Shown here piece after piece: positions 25,917 through 35,538 of a stretch of DNA of 64,000 nucleotides. Source of the stretch: Flavobacterium palustre. GTDB taxonomy: Bacteria; Bacteroidota; Bacteroidia; Flavobacteriales; Flavobacteriaceae. The notes under the pieces were generated by a model that was not told where the DNA came from, made no database searches, and saw only the letters and a list, made by a program, of their open reading frames with translations. The stretch spans positions 310,001 through 374,000 of the forward strand of contig NZ_BMGA01000002.1 of assembly GCF_014639535.1 (NCBI RefSeq), read 5' to 3'. The translations under genes and the position numbers were made by a program. How positions within the stretch are numbered: the first letter of the stretch is position 1; the number at the start of each line of letters is the position of its first letter.

Positions 25917-27605
25917 TTAACTTAATCGGATGTCAGAAACCGAAGCTCCTGTTGGAATCATTGGAAATACGTTGTTTTCTTTCTCTACCATAACTTCAAG
26001 GAAATAAGAGTCTTTAGAAGCTAACATTTCAGCAATTGCTTCATCTAATTCTTCTCTTTTAGTTACTTTTCTGGATTTGATATAATAACCTTCTGCAATA
26101 GCACAAAAGTTAGGATTTGTCATCACTGTAGATGCGTATCTGTAATCAAAAAACAACTCCTGCCATTGACGAACCATTCCTAAAAATTCATTATTCAGAA
26201 CTACAATTTTTACAGGAACCTGAGTTTGATGAATGGTTCCTAATTCCTGAATATTCATCTGGAAACCTCCGTCACCAATAATAGCAACCACTTCCCTATC
26301 CGGTCTTCCCATTTTAGCTCCAATAGCTGCCGGTAAAGCAAATCCCATAGTTCCTAAACCACCGGAAGTTACATTACTTTTTGTAGTGTTGAATTTAGCA
26401 TAACGACAGGTAAACATTTGGTGTTGACCAACATCAGAAACCATTATAGCATCACCTTTAGAATGCTTGTTAATCATTTCGATAGTTTCACCCATAGAAA
26501 TTCCTTTTCCATTAGTTGGCGCTAATTCCTCATTAATTACCGCATCCAATTCAATTTGATATTTCTTCTTGAATTCATTATGCCATTCCTCATGAGAGTT
26601 CTTTTCAATAAGTGGTAACAAAGCAGTTAAGGCTTCTTTTAAATCAGCTAATACAGCAACTTCTGTTTTAACGTTTTTATCAATTTCAGCAGGATCAATT
26701 TCAAAATGAACAACCTTAGCCTGTTTTGCATAAGTTGCTAAATTTCCAGTTACACGGTCGTCAAAACGCATTCCCAATGCAATTAATACATCACATTCGT
26801 TGGTTAAGATATTTGGACCGTAATTTCCGTGCATTCCTACCATTCCTACATTCAATTCGTGCTCAGTAGGTAAAGCCGAAAGACCTAAAATTGTCCAGGC
26901 TGCCGGAACTCCTGATTTTTCAATCAGGGCTTTTAATTCTTCTTCCGCCTTACTTAAAATAACTCCCTGACCAAAAACAATCATTGGTTTTTTAGCCTGG
27001 TTAATTAATTCAGCCGCTTCTTTAACTTTTTCTAATTTTAAAACCGGTTTTGGATGATAACTTCTGATATCGTTACACTTTTTATAACTAAAATCCAAAG
27101 TATCAAACTGAGCGTTTTTAGTAATATCTACTAATACCGGCCCCGGACGACCTGATCTGGCAATGTAAAATGCTTTTGCCATAATTTCAGGAATTTCATC
27201 TGCTTCGGTAATTTGGTAATTCCATTTGGTTACCGGAGTCGAAATTCCGATGATATCTGTTTCCTGAAAAGCATCAGATCCTAACAAATGTTTCCCTACC
27301 TGACCTGTAATACATACCATTGGAGTAGAATCTATTTGAGCATCGGCAATACCTGTAACCAGGTTTGTTGCTCCTGGTCCTGAAGTTGCGATAGCAACTC
27401 CTACTTTTCCTGTAGCTCTGGCAAAACCTTGCGCCGCATGAGCTGCACCTTGTTCGTGACGTACTAATACGTGGTGTAATTGATCTTGGAATTTGTATAA
27501 TTCATCGTAAACCGGCATGATGGCTCCTCCCGGATATCCATAAACCAAATCTACTCCTTCGGCTAATAAGCATCTGATAACTGCTTCTGCTCCTGATATT
27601 TTCAT
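25917..27605 (-). CDS. ilvB: Acetolactate synthase large (catalytic) subunit
   Basis: The 562-residue ThDP enzyme has GYPGGAIMPVYDEL and VRHEQGAAHAAQGFARATG with the catalytic Glu near the N-terminus. A central FAD/nucleotide domain follows, and the ThDP-binding motif GDGGFQMNIQELGTI lies near residue 440. It condenses pyruvate with pyruvate or 2-oxobutyrate. It is the second gene of ilvDBNC, 82 bases after ilvD. Confidence 0.96.
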   Translation of the reverse strand: MKISGAEAVIRCLLAEGVDLVYGYPGGAIMPVYDELYKFQDQLHHVLVRHEQGAAHAAQGFARATGKVGVAIATSGPGATNLVTGIADAQIDSTPMVCITGQVGKHLLGSDAFQETDIIGISTPVTKWNYQITEADEIPEIMAKAFYIARSGRPGPVLVDITKNAQFDTLDFSYKKCNDIRSYHPKPVLKLEKVKEAAELINQAKKPMIVFGQGVILSKAEEELKALIEKSGVPAAWTILGLSALPTEHELNVGMVGMHGNYGPNILTNECDVLIALGMRFDDRVTGNLATYAKQAKVVHFEIDPAEIDKNVKTEVAVLADLKEALTALLPLIEKNSHEEWHNEFKKKYQIELDAVINEELAPTNGKGISMGETIEMINKHSKGDAIMVSDVGQHQMFTCRYAKFNTTKSNVTSGGLGTMGFALPAAIGAKMGRPDREVVAIIGDGGFQMNIQELGTIHQTQVPVKIVVLNNEFLGMVRQWQELFFDYRYASTVMTNPNFCAIAEGYYIKSRKVTKREELDEAIAEMLASKDSYFLEVMVEKENNVFPMIPTGASVSDIRLS

Positions 27606-27687
27606 TGTTTGTCTTTTTTATTTTGGCAATTAATTCTCTCAAAATCAAATTGATATTGCAATTGATTTTTGAAATTGTAATTGACTA

Positions 27688-29361
27688 TTATTTGTCAGTA
27701 ACACATCCTTCAGATGCACTGGATACTGAACGCATATACTTTAGTAAAACTCCTTGTGTGATTCCATTTTCGGGTCTCTTCCAATTGGCTTTACGTTTTG
27801 CCAATTCATCGTCAGAGACTTTCATGTTAATGGTGTTTTTCACAGCATCAATTGTAATAACGTCACCGTTTTCTATTAATGCAATTCCGCCGCCTTCATA
27901 AGCTTCCGGAGTAACATGTCCTACAACAAAACCGTGAGAACCTCCTGAGAAACGGCCATCAGTAATTAAGGCTACTGTACTCCCTAAACCAGCTCCCATA
28001 ATAGCAGATGTTGGTTTCAACATTTCTGACATCCCAGGACCTCCTTTTGGACCACAGTACCTGATGACGACGACATTTCCGGGTTTAACCTCCCCTGCCT
28101 GGATTCCTCTGATTACATCTTTTTCACCTTCAAAAACGACTGCTGTACCTTCAAAAAATTCTCCTTCTTTTCCACTAATCTTTGCCACACAACCTTCTGA
28201 AGCAACATTTCCGTATAAAATTTGAATATTTCCAGTTGGTTTTAATGCTTTTTGGATTTCAAAAATTACTTCCTGCCCATCATGTAAATCAGGAACTGAA
28301 GCTAAATTTTCTGCGATTGTTTTTCCTGTTACTGTCAAACAATCTCCATGTAAGAAGCCTTCTTTTAGTAAATATTTCATTACTGCAGGAACACCACCTA
28401 CATTATGTAAATCTTCCATTAAATATTTCCCACTTGGTTTCAAGTCGGCTAACAATGGTGTTTTATCACTGATATCCTGGAAATCTTTTAATGTTAATTC
28501 GATACCTACAGAATGAGCCATTGCAATTAAGTGCATCACTGCATTAGTAGAACCTCCTAAAACTGCTACCATTGTAATAGCATTTTCGAAAGCTTTACGG
28601 GTCATAATGTCTCTAGGTTTGATATCTTTTTCTAATAATATTCTGATTGCTTTTCCTGCATCAACACATTCTTGTTTTTTTTCAGGACTTAAAGCAGGGT
28701 TAGAAGAACTGTAAGGCAAACTCATTCCTAATGCTTCAATTGCTGATGACATCGTGTTTGCAGTGTACATTCCACCACAAGCTCCGGCGCCCGGACAAGC
28801 ATTTTGAATTACACCTTTAAAATCTTCCGGTGTGATGGTGTTGCTGATTTTTTTTCCTAAAGCTTCAAAAGCAGATACAATATTCAAATCCTGACCTTTC
28901 CATTTTCCCGGATGAATAGAACCTCCATAAACCATAATAGAAGGACGGTTTACTCTTCCCATAGCCATTAAGGCTCCAGGCATATTTTTATCACAACCCG
29001 GAACGGCAATCATTGCATCGTACCATTGTGCACCCATAACGGTTTCGATAGAATCGGCAATTACATCTCGGGAAACTAAAGAAAAACGCATTCCGTCATT
29101 TCCATTTGAAATACCATCACTAACACCAATGGTATTAAAAATCAATCCTACTAAATCTTCTTTCCATACTCCGGTCTTAATATCTTTAGCCAGGTCATTT
29201 AAGTGCATGTTACACGGATTTCCGTCGTAACCCATACTCACAATTCCTACCTGTGCTTTTTTAAGATCTTCTTCTGTCAATCCAATTCCGTAAAACATCG
29301 CCTGAGAAGCAGGTTGTGTTTCGTCTTGAGTAATCGTCTTGCTGTATTTATTTAATTCCAT
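27688..29361 (-). CDS. ilvD: Dihydroxy-acid dehydratase
   Basis: The 557-residue protein has the iron-sulfur ligand regions [15 protein letters not shown] and [19 protein letters not shown], as well as the C-terminal [19 protein letters not shown] block. It dehydrates dihydroxy acids in the fourth step of valine and isoleucine synthesis. It is the first structural gene after the leader peptide and attenuator, so its level should follow the supply of charged branched-chain tRNAs. Confidence 0.97.
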   Translation of the reverse strand: MELNKYSKTITQDETQPASQAMFYGIGLTEEDLKKAQVGIVSMGYDGNPCNMHLNDLAKDIKTGVWKEDLVGLIFNTIGVSDGISNGNDGMRFSLVSRDVIADSIETVMGAQWYDAMIAVPGCDKNMPGALMAMGRVNRPSIMVYGGSIHPGKWKGQDLNIVSAFEALGKKISNTITPEDFKGVIQNACPGAGACGGMYTANTMSSAIEALGMSLPYSSSNPALSPEKKQECVDAGKAIRILLEKDIKPRDIMTRKAFENAITMVAVLGGSTNAVMHLIAMAHSVGIELTLKDFQDISDKTPLLADLKPSGKYLMEDLHNVGGVPAVMKYLLKEGFLHGDCLTVTGKTIAENLASVPDLHDGQEVIFEIQKALKPTGNIQILYGNVASEGCVAKISGKEGEFFEGTAVVFEGEKDVIRGIQAGEVKPGNVVVIRYCGPKGGPGMSEMLKPTSAIMGAGLGSTVALITDGRFSGGSHGFVVGHVTPEAYEGGGIALIENGDVITIDAVKNTINMKVSDDELAKRKANWKRPENGITQGVLLKYMRSVSSASEGCVTDK

Positions 29362-29402
29362 CTGTTTTTATATTTTTTGCACTGATATAATTCCAAAAAA
29401 AA

Positions 29403-29424
29403 AACTCCCATTTTATTGGGAGTT
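29403..29424 (-). terminator. Attenuator terminator upstream of ilvD
   Basis: On the minus strand AACTCCCA (29424-29417) pairs with TGGGAGTT (29410-29403) around a six-base loop, followed by an uninterrupted T run. It lies 38 bases after the leader peptide stop and 42 bases before ilvD, so readthrough is needed to express the operon. Confidence 0.88.
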
Positions 29425-29461
29425 ATATAATATTATTTTTCAATTATATTAATAGCTTCCC

Positions 29462-29524
29462 TTATGCACTTGTTGAAACAACAATGACATTAACGACAGA
29501 AACTAATACAATTGAATTTTTCAT
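29462..29524 (-). CDS. Branched-chain amino acid leader peptide (ilv attenuator)
   Basis: This 20-residue frame reads MKNSIVLVSVVNVIVVSTSA, with seven Val, two Ile and one Leu. It starts about 19 bases after a TACTTTTG promoter box and ends 38 bases before a rho-independent terminator that precedes ilvD. That is the layout of ilv leader peptides: a ribosome stalled for lack of charged tRNA-Val, -Ile or -Leu prevents terminator formation. A TTGTTG/CAACAA stem-loop lies within the Val-Val-Ser-Thr codons. I could not define a strong antiterminator pairing. The peptide is probably regulatory only. Confidence 0.85.
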   Translation of the reverse strand: MKNSIVLVSVVNVIVVSTSA

Positions 29525-29542
29525 TTTCTTTTTTTGATGAAA

Positions 29543-29550
29543 CAAAAGTA
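29543..29550 (-). promoter_or_regulatory. -7 box of the ilv leader transcript
   Basis: TACTTTTG on the minus strand fits TAnnTTTG; no clear -33 element is visible. It lies 19 bases before the leader peptide start, making ilvDBNC separable from leuAB. Confidence 0.55.
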
Positions 29551-29635
29551 TAAAAACCTTTATATCTAAAAAAATAAAAAATAAAATTTTATGAATTTCT
29601 TATCATTAATCTTAATTATTCATTAAAATAGCACA

Positions 29636-30754
29636 TTATACTATTGTTGACTGTCCTAAATGTACATTATCATTATTAAAATACATTAAGTCATCTTTGT
29701 TTAAAATAAAATTAGAAACAAATTCTCCAACTTCATTGGTTCCAAATTTTGAATCCGGATTCAAATCTATTGTGACTACATTGTATTCAATTGCTTTTTC
29801 TACTCCCTGATATACTTTTTTTGCTTCTTCGTCAAGACCAAAATATTCTAACAACATTGCTGCCGAAAGTATAGCTGCAAAAGGATTGGCAATATTTCTC
29901 CCTTTAGCATGAGGATAAGAACCGTGAACCGGCTCAAATAACACATTTTTTTCTCCTAATGAAGCCGATGGCAAAACTCCTATTGAACCTGTAATAACAC
30001 TCGCTTCATCGGATAAAATATCTCCAAATAGATTCTCGGTTAATATGACATCAAACTGCTTTGGATTTGATATCATTTGTTTTGCTGCGTTATCTGCATA
30101 TAGAAAATCCAAAGTTACATCAGGATAACCAGCTGCTATATTCTTAACCACATTCCTCCATAAACGAGAAGTTTCAAGAACATTAGCCATATCAACTAAA
30201 GTTAACTTCTTTCTTCTGTTTTGAGCTGATTTGAATGCCAAATGAGTTATTCGAAAAATCTCATCTTCTGAATATTCACACAAATCAGAAGCAATTGTTC
30301 CGGATTCATTTAGCTTTTTTTCTCCAAAATAAATTCCTGCTGTTAATTCTCTGTAAATAACAAAATCAACTCCTTCAACAATTTCTTTTTTTAAAGGAGA
30401 AACATCAAGCAAACCTTTAAAAGGTTTAAGAGGTCTGATATTTGCATAAAGATTTAACTCTTTTCTCAATCGCAATAATCCCTGTTCAGGACGAACTTTA
30501 GCATTTGAATCCGAATCATATTTCGGATCACCAATTGCACCAAGTAAAACAGCATCGGTATTAAGACATAGATTTAATGTTTGCTCCGGAAGTGGCGAAC
30601 CTGCTTTGTCTATTGCAATGGCTCCCACAAGCGCATCTTCAAAAACAAAATCATGTTCGTAAACGACTCCTATAGCACACAAGGCTTTTTTTGCCTGTGC
30701 AATTACTTCAGGACCTACGCCATCACCCGATAATACAGCAATTTTTAAGTTCAT
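29636..30754 (-). CDS. leuB: 3-isopropylmalate dehydrogenase
   Basis: The 372-residue protein has the beta-decarboxylating dehydrogenase pattern: AVLSGDGVGPEV at the N-terminus, LLRLRKELNLYANIRP with the substrate arginines, the YREL(T)AGIYFGE segment, and LTENLFGDILSDEAS for metal binding. GSYPHAKGRNIANP follows for NAD binding. It oxidises 3-isopropylmalate in leucine synthesis. It follows leuA by 60 bases; leuC and leuD, often between them, are not in the window. Confidence 0.96.
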   Translation of the reverse strand: MNLKIAVLSGDGVGPEVIAQAKKALCAIGVVYEHDFVFEDALVGAIAIDKAGSPLPEQTLNLCLNTDAVLLGAIGDPKYDSDSNAKVRPEQGLLRLRKELNLYANIRPLKPFKGLLDVSPLKKEIVEGVDFVIYRELTAGIYFGEKKLNESGTIASDLCEYSEDEIFRITHLAFKSAQNRRKKLTLVDMANVLETSRLWRNVVKNIAAGYPDVTLDFLYADNAAKQMISNPKQFDVILTENLFGDILSDEASVITGSIGVLPSASLGEKNVLFEPVHGSYPHAKGRNIANPFAAILSAAMLLEYFGLDEEAKKVYQGVEKAIEYNVVTIDLNPDSKFGTNEVGEFVSNFILNKDDLMYFNNDNVHLGQSTIV

Positions 30755-30814
30755 GAGATTGTTTTTTTAATTAAAAGCTGCAAATTTAATCATTATAACA
30801 CTCCTAACCTCTAA

Positions 30815-31990
30815 CTATTTTCTAATTAAATCACCTTCAATTTTAGAAGCTGCAATAATCAAATGAATATCGTCATCTAAAACTTCTTTCTTAACATCGG
30901 CAAATTTCAAGAACTCAACATAAACGACATCTAACTGCGTTTTAGTTAATTCATAACCTACTTTCTTAGCTCTGTATGCCAATGCTGCTCTACCACTTCT
31001 GGCTGTAAGCACAATTGATGATTCATTAACTCCTACATCTAAAGGATCAATAATCTCATAAGTAGCTCTGTTTTTAATCACACCATCCTGATGAATTCCT
31101 GAGCTGTGTGCAAAAGCATTTGCTCCTACAATAGCTTTATTAGGCTGAACCATCATCCCCATACTTTCAGAAACCAAACGACTCATTTCGTTCAATTGTT
31201 TGGTATCGATATCAGTATATAAATTCAAATCCGGGTGTTGTTTAAAAATCATTACCACTTCTTCCAAAGCAGTATTTCCGGCTCTTTCCCCAATACCATT
31301 AATAGTACATTCTATTTGTCTGGCACCGTTGATAGCACCCGAAATAGAGTTGGCAGTAGCCATTCCTAAATCGTTATGACAGTGACAAGAGATAGTTACA
31401 TTATCAATACCTTTTACATTTTCTTTAAGGTATTTAATTTTTGCTCCATACTCATCAGGCAAACAATATCCTGTTGTATCCGGAATATTAAGCACTGTAG
31501 CTCCTGATTTAATCACTTCTTCACAAACCTGAGCCAAGAAAGCATTATCAGTTCTTCCGGCATCTTCTGCGTAAAATTCTACATCTTCCACATAAGATTT
31601 AGCATGTGCTACAGCGGCTTTTGCTCTGGCAATGATATCTTCTCTTGTGGTTTGTAATTTATGTAATATATGAGATTCTGACGTTCCAATACCCGTATGA
31701 ATACGTGGTCTTTTAGCATGTTTTAGGGCTGCAGCTGCTACGTCGATATCGTTTTTTACAGCTCTGGTAAGACCACAAACTGTTGCATTTTTAACGATTT
31801 TACTAATTTCAGTAACAGACAAAAAATCACCGGGACTAGAAACCGGAAAACCGGCTTCGATAATATCAACCCCCATGTTATCTAAACGTTCTGCTATAAC
31901 AAGTTTTTGATTGGTATCTAATTTACATCCTGGAACTTGTTCTCCGTCTCGTAAAGTGGTATCAAAAATTTGGACTTTGTCTCTATTCAT
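30815..31990 (-). CDS. leuA: 2-isopropylmalate synthase, short form without regulatory domain
   Basis: The 391-residue protein has the DRE-TIM barrel start [13 protein letters not shown], the [14 protein letters not shown] metal site and the [15 protein letters not shown] block. It ends at about the point where the E. coli enzyme (523 residues) begins its leucine-binding C-terminal domain. The homocitrate and citramalate synthase families look similar; the leuB neighbour favours isopropylmalate. Lack of the allosteric domain suggests control by expression or by another mechanism. A TATTTTTG box lies 37 bases upstream. Confidence 0.9.
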   Translation of the reverse strand: MNRDKVQIFDTTLRDGEQVPGCKLDTNQKLVIAERLDNMGVDIIEAGFPVSSPGDFLSVTEISKIVKNATVCGLTRAVKNDIDVAAAALKHAKRPRIHTGIGTSESHILHKLQTTREDIIARAKAAVAHAKSYVEDVEFYAEDAGRTDNAFLAQVCEEVIKSGATVLNIPDTTGYCLPDEYGAKIKYLKENVKGIDNVTISCHCHNDLGMATANSISGAINGARQIECTINGIGERAGNTALEEVVMIFKQHPDLNLYTDIDTKQLNEMSRLVSESMGMMVQPNKAIVGANAFAHSSGIHQDGVIKNRATYEIIDPLDVGVNESSIVLTARSGRAALAYRAKKVGYELTKTQLDVVYVEFLKFADVKKEVLDDDIHLIIAASKIEGDLIRK

Positions 31991-32026
31991 TATTCATTTA
32001 TTTAATGTAATTTCACATCTTGATAA

Positions 32027-32034
32027 CAAAAATA
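32027..32034 (-). promoter_or_regulatory. -7 box of leuA
   Basis: TATTTTTG on the minus strand fits TAnnTTTG; the -33 element is not clear. No leader peptide or terminator lies between it and leuA. Confidence 0.5.
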
Positions 32035-32145
32035 TATTCTTTAATCTGAACAGAAAATTCACTTTATTTGAATATACTGTTTATAAGTGAGGTATTACCA
32101 CTTTAAAACACTGTAAATCAATAAGTTAAATCTATTTATTTTACA

Positions 32146-33690
32146 ATGGCTAACCATCAAAAAGATTTTTTATTCGTTCTAATTAAGTCCTTATCCAAAT
32201 CTGAAAAACGACAATTTAAGATTTTTGCCAGTCGTTTAGAGACCAGTTCGAATACAAAATTCATTGAACTCTTTAATATTTTAGACAAATCTGAAAACTA
32301 TGACGAGAAACTTATTTTAAAAAGTGGTGTCATTAAAAAAGTACAATTATCGAATTTAAAATCCTATCTGTACAAACAGATATTAGTCAGTATTCGTCTT
32401 AATATTCCCAGTCAAAATATTCGTTACCAACTAAGAGAACAGATTGATTTTGCTACCATTCTGTATAACAAAGGTTTATATAAACAAAGCTTAAAAATTC
32501 TTGACAAAACCAAAAGTCAGGCCATAGAAAACGATGAAAAATTAATGGCTTATGAAATTGTAGAATTTGAAAAATTAATCGAATCGCAATACATCACCCG
32601 AAGCATTCAGGGGCGTGCCGACGAATTAGTAATTCAGGCCAAAGAATTAAATTACCAAAATACCATTTCCAGCAAACTGTCTAATTTGTCTTTACAGCTG
32701 TATGGAATCATGCTTAAAACGGGCTATGTAAAAAGCGATGAGGAATACAAATACATTGATGATTATTTCAATAAACACATCTCTAAATTAGATGAAAACA
32801 AATTTGGATTTCGTGAAAAATATTGGTTTTACAATGCAAATTTATGGCGTAGTTTCCTGGTTCAGGACTTTTTAGGTAGCTATAAATTTGCATCCAAATG
32901 GGTAACTCTGTTTTATGATAATGAAAACATGATTTTTCTAAATCCGGTATTTTTCCTAAAAGGGAATAATTATCTTTTGGAATCTTTATACATGTTAAAA
33001 TACCAAACGAAATTTAAAAATTACCTGACATTATTAGAACAGACCATAAAAGATGATCGTTTTCCTATTAACGATAATATTGCTTCGTTGGCATTTTTAT
33101 ATGTTTACAATAACAAATTGAATTACCATATCATGGAAGGCACTTTCGCCGAAAGCGAATATTTAATTCCTGAAATTCTAAGCAAATTAAAAATCCACAA
33201 CGAACATCTGGATGAACATCATGAAATGTTGTTTTTCTATAAAATAGCCAGTATTTATTTTGGTGTTGAAAAATACAATGAGTCTATTTTTTATCTGGAA
33301 AAAATTATCAATAACAAGAATTTAAGCATGCGCGAAGATTTAATGTGTTTTGCGCGTATTTTATGTTTGATTGCACATTACGAATTAGGAAAAGACTATT
33401 ATCTAGAAAGTCAGCTGAAAAACACCTATAAGTTTTTGCTAAAAATGAATGATTTGCACGAAGTACAGAAAGAGATTATTCGATTTTTGAAAAACTTAAA
33501 TTCTATTTATCCAAGTGACATCAAAAAAGAATTTAAAAAAATGAAAGAACGCTTTATAGAATTAGAACAAAGCACTTATGAAAAAAGAGCGTTTTTATAT
33601 CTAGACATTATTTCGTGGTTGGAAAGTAAAATTGAAAACCGAAAAATAAGCGATATTATCAAAGAAAAAGCAAAACTAAGTAATCGATAA
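32146..33690 (+). CDS. Conserved all-helical repeat protein, unknown function
   Basis: I do not recognise this 514-residue protein. It has no signal peptide or membrane segment and is almost wholly helical, with TPR-like pairs such as YNKGLYKQSLKILDKTKSQ (near residue 110) and FGVEKYNESIFYLEKII (near 365). The N-terminus (KSLSKSEKRQFKIFAS) is basic and helical. It is divergent from leuA, so the two genes share an upstream region, and it ends in a strong terminator. A scaffold or regulatory role is possible. Confidence 0.75.
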   Translation: MANHQKDFLFVLIKSLSKSEKRQFKIFASRLETSSNTKFIELFNILDKSENYDEKLILKSGVIKKVQLSNLKSYLYKQILVSIRLNIPSQNIRYQLREQIDFATILYNKGLYKQSLKILDKTKSQAIENDEKLMAYEIVEFEKLIESQYITRSIQGRADELVIQAKELNYQNTISSKLSNLSLQLYGIMLKTGYVKSDEEYKYIDDYFNKHISKLDENKFGFREKYWFYNANLWRSFLVQDFLGSYKFASKWVTLFYDNENMIFLNPVFFLKGNNYLLESLYMLKYQTKFKNYLTLLEQTIKDDRFPINDNIASLAFLYVYNNKLNYHIMEGTFAESEYLIPEILSKLKIHNEHLDEHHEMLFFYKIASIYFGVEKYNESIFYLEKIINNKNLSMREDLMCFARILCLIAHYELGKDYYLESQLKNTYKFLLKMNDLHEVQKEIIRFLKNLNSIYPSDIKKEFKKMKERFIELEQSTYEKRAFLYLDIISWLESKIENRKISDIIKEKAKLSNR

Positions 33691-33693
33691 AAC

Positions 33694-33729
33694 AATAAAG
33701 AGAGTGGTTTGAAAACTGCTCTCTTTATT
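33694..33729. terminator. Bidirectional terminator
   Basis: AATAAAGAGAG (33694-33704) pairs with CTCTCTTTATT (33719-33729) across a 14-base loop and serves two converging genes. Confidence 0.85.
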
Positions 33730-33957
33730 TTATTCTTTAAATTCCTTTCTTCCTCTTATTATATCTTCAAAAGAACTGCATTTTACAATTTCAGTTTCAC
33801 CATCAATCAGCATAGGTAAATAAACAAACTCTACTTCTGATAAATCTTCTTTTAGAAAAAAAGCCATATCATCTAATTTAAAAAACCATTCCGTATCAAA
33901 TTGTACCTTATTAATAGTAGCATCTTTAATGAGTAATTTTTCTTTTAATGGTTTCAT
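33730..33957 (-). CDS. Small hypothetical protein
   Basis: With the ATG at 33957 the product has 75 residues (MKPLKEKLLIKDATINKVQF...). It mixes short beta strands with an acidic middle and ends GRKEFKE; no motif is recognised. The frame is open to 34014, but TTTG-N20-TATTTTTG (34015-33984, minus strand) lies across that extension, so the shorter start is preferred. No function can be assigned. Confidence 0.6.
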   Translation of the reverse strand: MKPLKEKLLIKDATINKVQFDTEWFFKLDDMAFFLKEDLSEVEFVYLPMLIDGETEIVKCSSFEDIIRGRKEFKE

Positions 33958-33983
33958 GCAATAATAATCCTTTCTTAAAAAAA

Positions 33984-34015
33984 CAAAAATAAGCAGACCT
34001 CCTGGTAAAAACAAA
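33984..34015 (-). promoter_or_regulatory. Promoter of small hypothetical gene
   Basis: On the minus strand TTTG (34015-34012), 20 bases and TATTTTTG (33991-33984) match the Bacteroidota pattern. Confidence 0.6.
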
Positions 34016-34120
34016 TCAACTAACTTAAGTATTCTAAAATTTCTTAACTGATTTCATCAAACATTAGCAACAAAACCCCGAAAGCAATCAATTATAACAA
34101 AAATTTAGCGAATTAAATTA

Positions 34121-34149
34121 TTGCTATTTTATAAATTTAAATACTTTTG
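34121..34149 (+). promoter_or_regulatory. Promoter of TlpA/DUF4369 gene
   Basis: TTG at 34121-34123, 18 bases and TACTTTTG at 34142-34149 fit the consensus, 28 bases before the start codon. Confidence 0.6.
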
Positions 34150-34177
34150 CACACTTAACTAATTTAACTAATTAATA

Positions 34178-34945
34178 ATGAAAAAATTATTTTTATTACT
34201 TACTACCTCTGCTGTGTTATTTTCTTGCAGTAAAGTTGGTAAAGACGAGTACATCATCACTGGTACAGCAAATGGAATTGAAAACGGAAAAACCATTATT
34301 CTTCAGGCACAGGATCCTAGCGGAATGGGAGGTTTAATCAATATTGATACTGTAAAAGTTGAAAACGGAAAATTTGAAATTAAAGGAAAAGTTACTGAGC
34401 CTTCATTCCACGTACTTCAATTGGAAGCAGCTAACCAACCTATTCCATTCATCTTGGAATCCGGAGAAATCAATATCGAAGTAAATAAAGATAGTATTCA
34501 AAATACAAAAATTTCTGGTACTTACAACAATGATGAGTATGTGAAATTTAACGAAGAAATGAAAGTGGTTCAAAAGAAATTAATGGATTTCCAAAAAGCA
34601 AACATGCTTAAAATGAACCAGGCGCAACAAACTAAAGATACTGCTGTAATCAATAGCTTAATGCAACAATACCAAAAAATCCAGGAAGAAGTTGGTACTA
34701 ATTCTAAAGCTAAATATATTGCTTACGCAGAATCACACCCAAAATCTTTTATTAGTGCTTTAATTCTTCAAAGTATGTTGGCTGATCCTTCTGCAGACAT
34801 CAAAAAAGCAGAAAGTATCTATAACGGATTTGAAGATGAATTAAAAAACACTAAACCTGGTAAAGCTATTCAGGAAAGAATTAAAGCAATTACTTCAGGT
34901 CCAACTGCAGGAGCAACTCCTGGTGCGGCACCAGCTGCTAAATGA
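34178..34945 (+). CDS. DUF4369 lipoprotein, N-terminal part of a TlpA-family protein ended by in-frame TGA
   Basis: The 255-residue product starts with a lipoprotein signal (MKKLFLLLTTSAVLFSC, Cys17) and a DUF4369 domain (about residues 23-120), then a helical linker and a Gly/Ala/Pro-rich stretch GPTAGATPGAAPAAK. A TGA (34943-34945) stops it exactly where related proteins continue into a thioredoxin domain. The sequence after the stop encodes that domain in the same frame without further stops. It is probably one gene of about 390 codons broken by a nonsense change, unless the stop is read through or is a sequence error. The truncated lipoprotein would keep DUF4369 but lose redox activity. 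Confidence 0.8.
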   Translation: MKKLFLLLTTSAVLFSCSKVGKDEYIITGTANGIENGKTIILQAQDPSGMGGLINIDTVKVENGKFEIKGKVTEPSFHVLQLEAANQPIPFILESGEINIEVNKDSIQNTKISGTYNNDEYVKFNEEMKVVQKKLMDFQKANMLKMNQAQQTKDTAVINSLMQQYQKIQEEVGTNSKAKYIAYAESHPKSFISALILQSMLADPSADIKKAESIYNGFEDELKNTKPGKAIQERIKAITSGPTAGATPGAAPAAK

Positions 34946-35350
34946 AGAACAGATTTTTCAGCTCCTAATCCGGAAGGGAAAGTAATTTCTCTAAAGGAAA
35001 GTTTAGGAAAAGTTACAATTGTTGACTTTTGGGCTTCCTGGTGTGGTCCATGCAGAAAAGAAAATCCAAATGTGGTAGCCATTTACAAAGAGTTCCACTC
35101 AAAAGGACTTAATATTATAGGAGTATCTTTAGATGAAGATGCAACTAAATGGAAAGAGGCTATTGCAAAAGATAAATTGACCTGGCCACAGGTTTCCAAT
35201 CTAAAAGGTTGGCAAGAACCAATAGCCGCTCAATACAAAGTTGACGCTATTCCTGCCACTTTTATTTTGGATGCTTCAGGAAAAGTGGTCGCAAGAGACT
35301 TAAGAGGCGCTGAATTGAAAGCAAAAATCATAGAACTTTTAGCTAAATAA
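34946..35350 (+). pseudogene. Detached thioredoxin (TlpA) domain, in frame with the preceding gene
   Basis: Directly after the TGA the same frame gives RTDFSAPNPEGKVISL, then VDFWASWCGPCRKENP with the CGPC active site, and ends in the standard thioredoxin fold (IPATFILDASGKVVARDLRG). This is a complete TlpA/ResA-like thiol-disulfide oxidoreductase domain without its own signal peptide. The only later ATG (35072) falls after the active site, so independent expression would not give a working enzyme. A terminator at 35383-35409 ends the unit. Confidence 0.8.
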
Positions 35351-35382
35351 GGCATTTTGAAAGTATAAAAATAAAAAATCTC

Positions 35383-35409
35383 CCTAGTGGAGATTTTTTA
35401 TTTTATTCA
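35383..35409 (+). terminator. Terminator of TlpA/DUF4369 gene
   Basis: AAAAAATCTCC (35383-35393) pairs with GGAGATTTTTT (35399-35409) around a five-base loop. Confidence 0.88.
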
Positions 35410-35465
35410 AGACCAACAGGTTAAAACAAAGCTCGAAAAATAATGCAAAATTAGTCCGGAATTAG

Positions 35466-35496
35466 TTTGCAGAAACGAAAAGTGTTCCTATATTTG
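35466..35496 (+). promoter_or_regulatory. Promoter of tRNA-Tyr
   Basis: TTTG at 35466-35469, 19 bases and TATATTTG at 35489-35496 give a perfect Bacteroidota promoter 42 bases before the tRNA. Confidence 0.8.
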
Positions 35497-35538
35497 CACC
35501 GCTAACAACAACAAACAACTGTTGTACTCAAAGGCTTC

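Noticed and set aside
27605-27901. 98-codon frame divergent from ilvB, overlapping the ilvD end
   Set aside because: Most of it is antisense to ilvD and it has no promoter or family match.
34943-34945. TGA in the TlpA gene as a selenocysteine codon
   Set aside because: It lies in a variable linker and not at the CGPC site, and no hairpin that would serve as a SECIS element is seen right after it.
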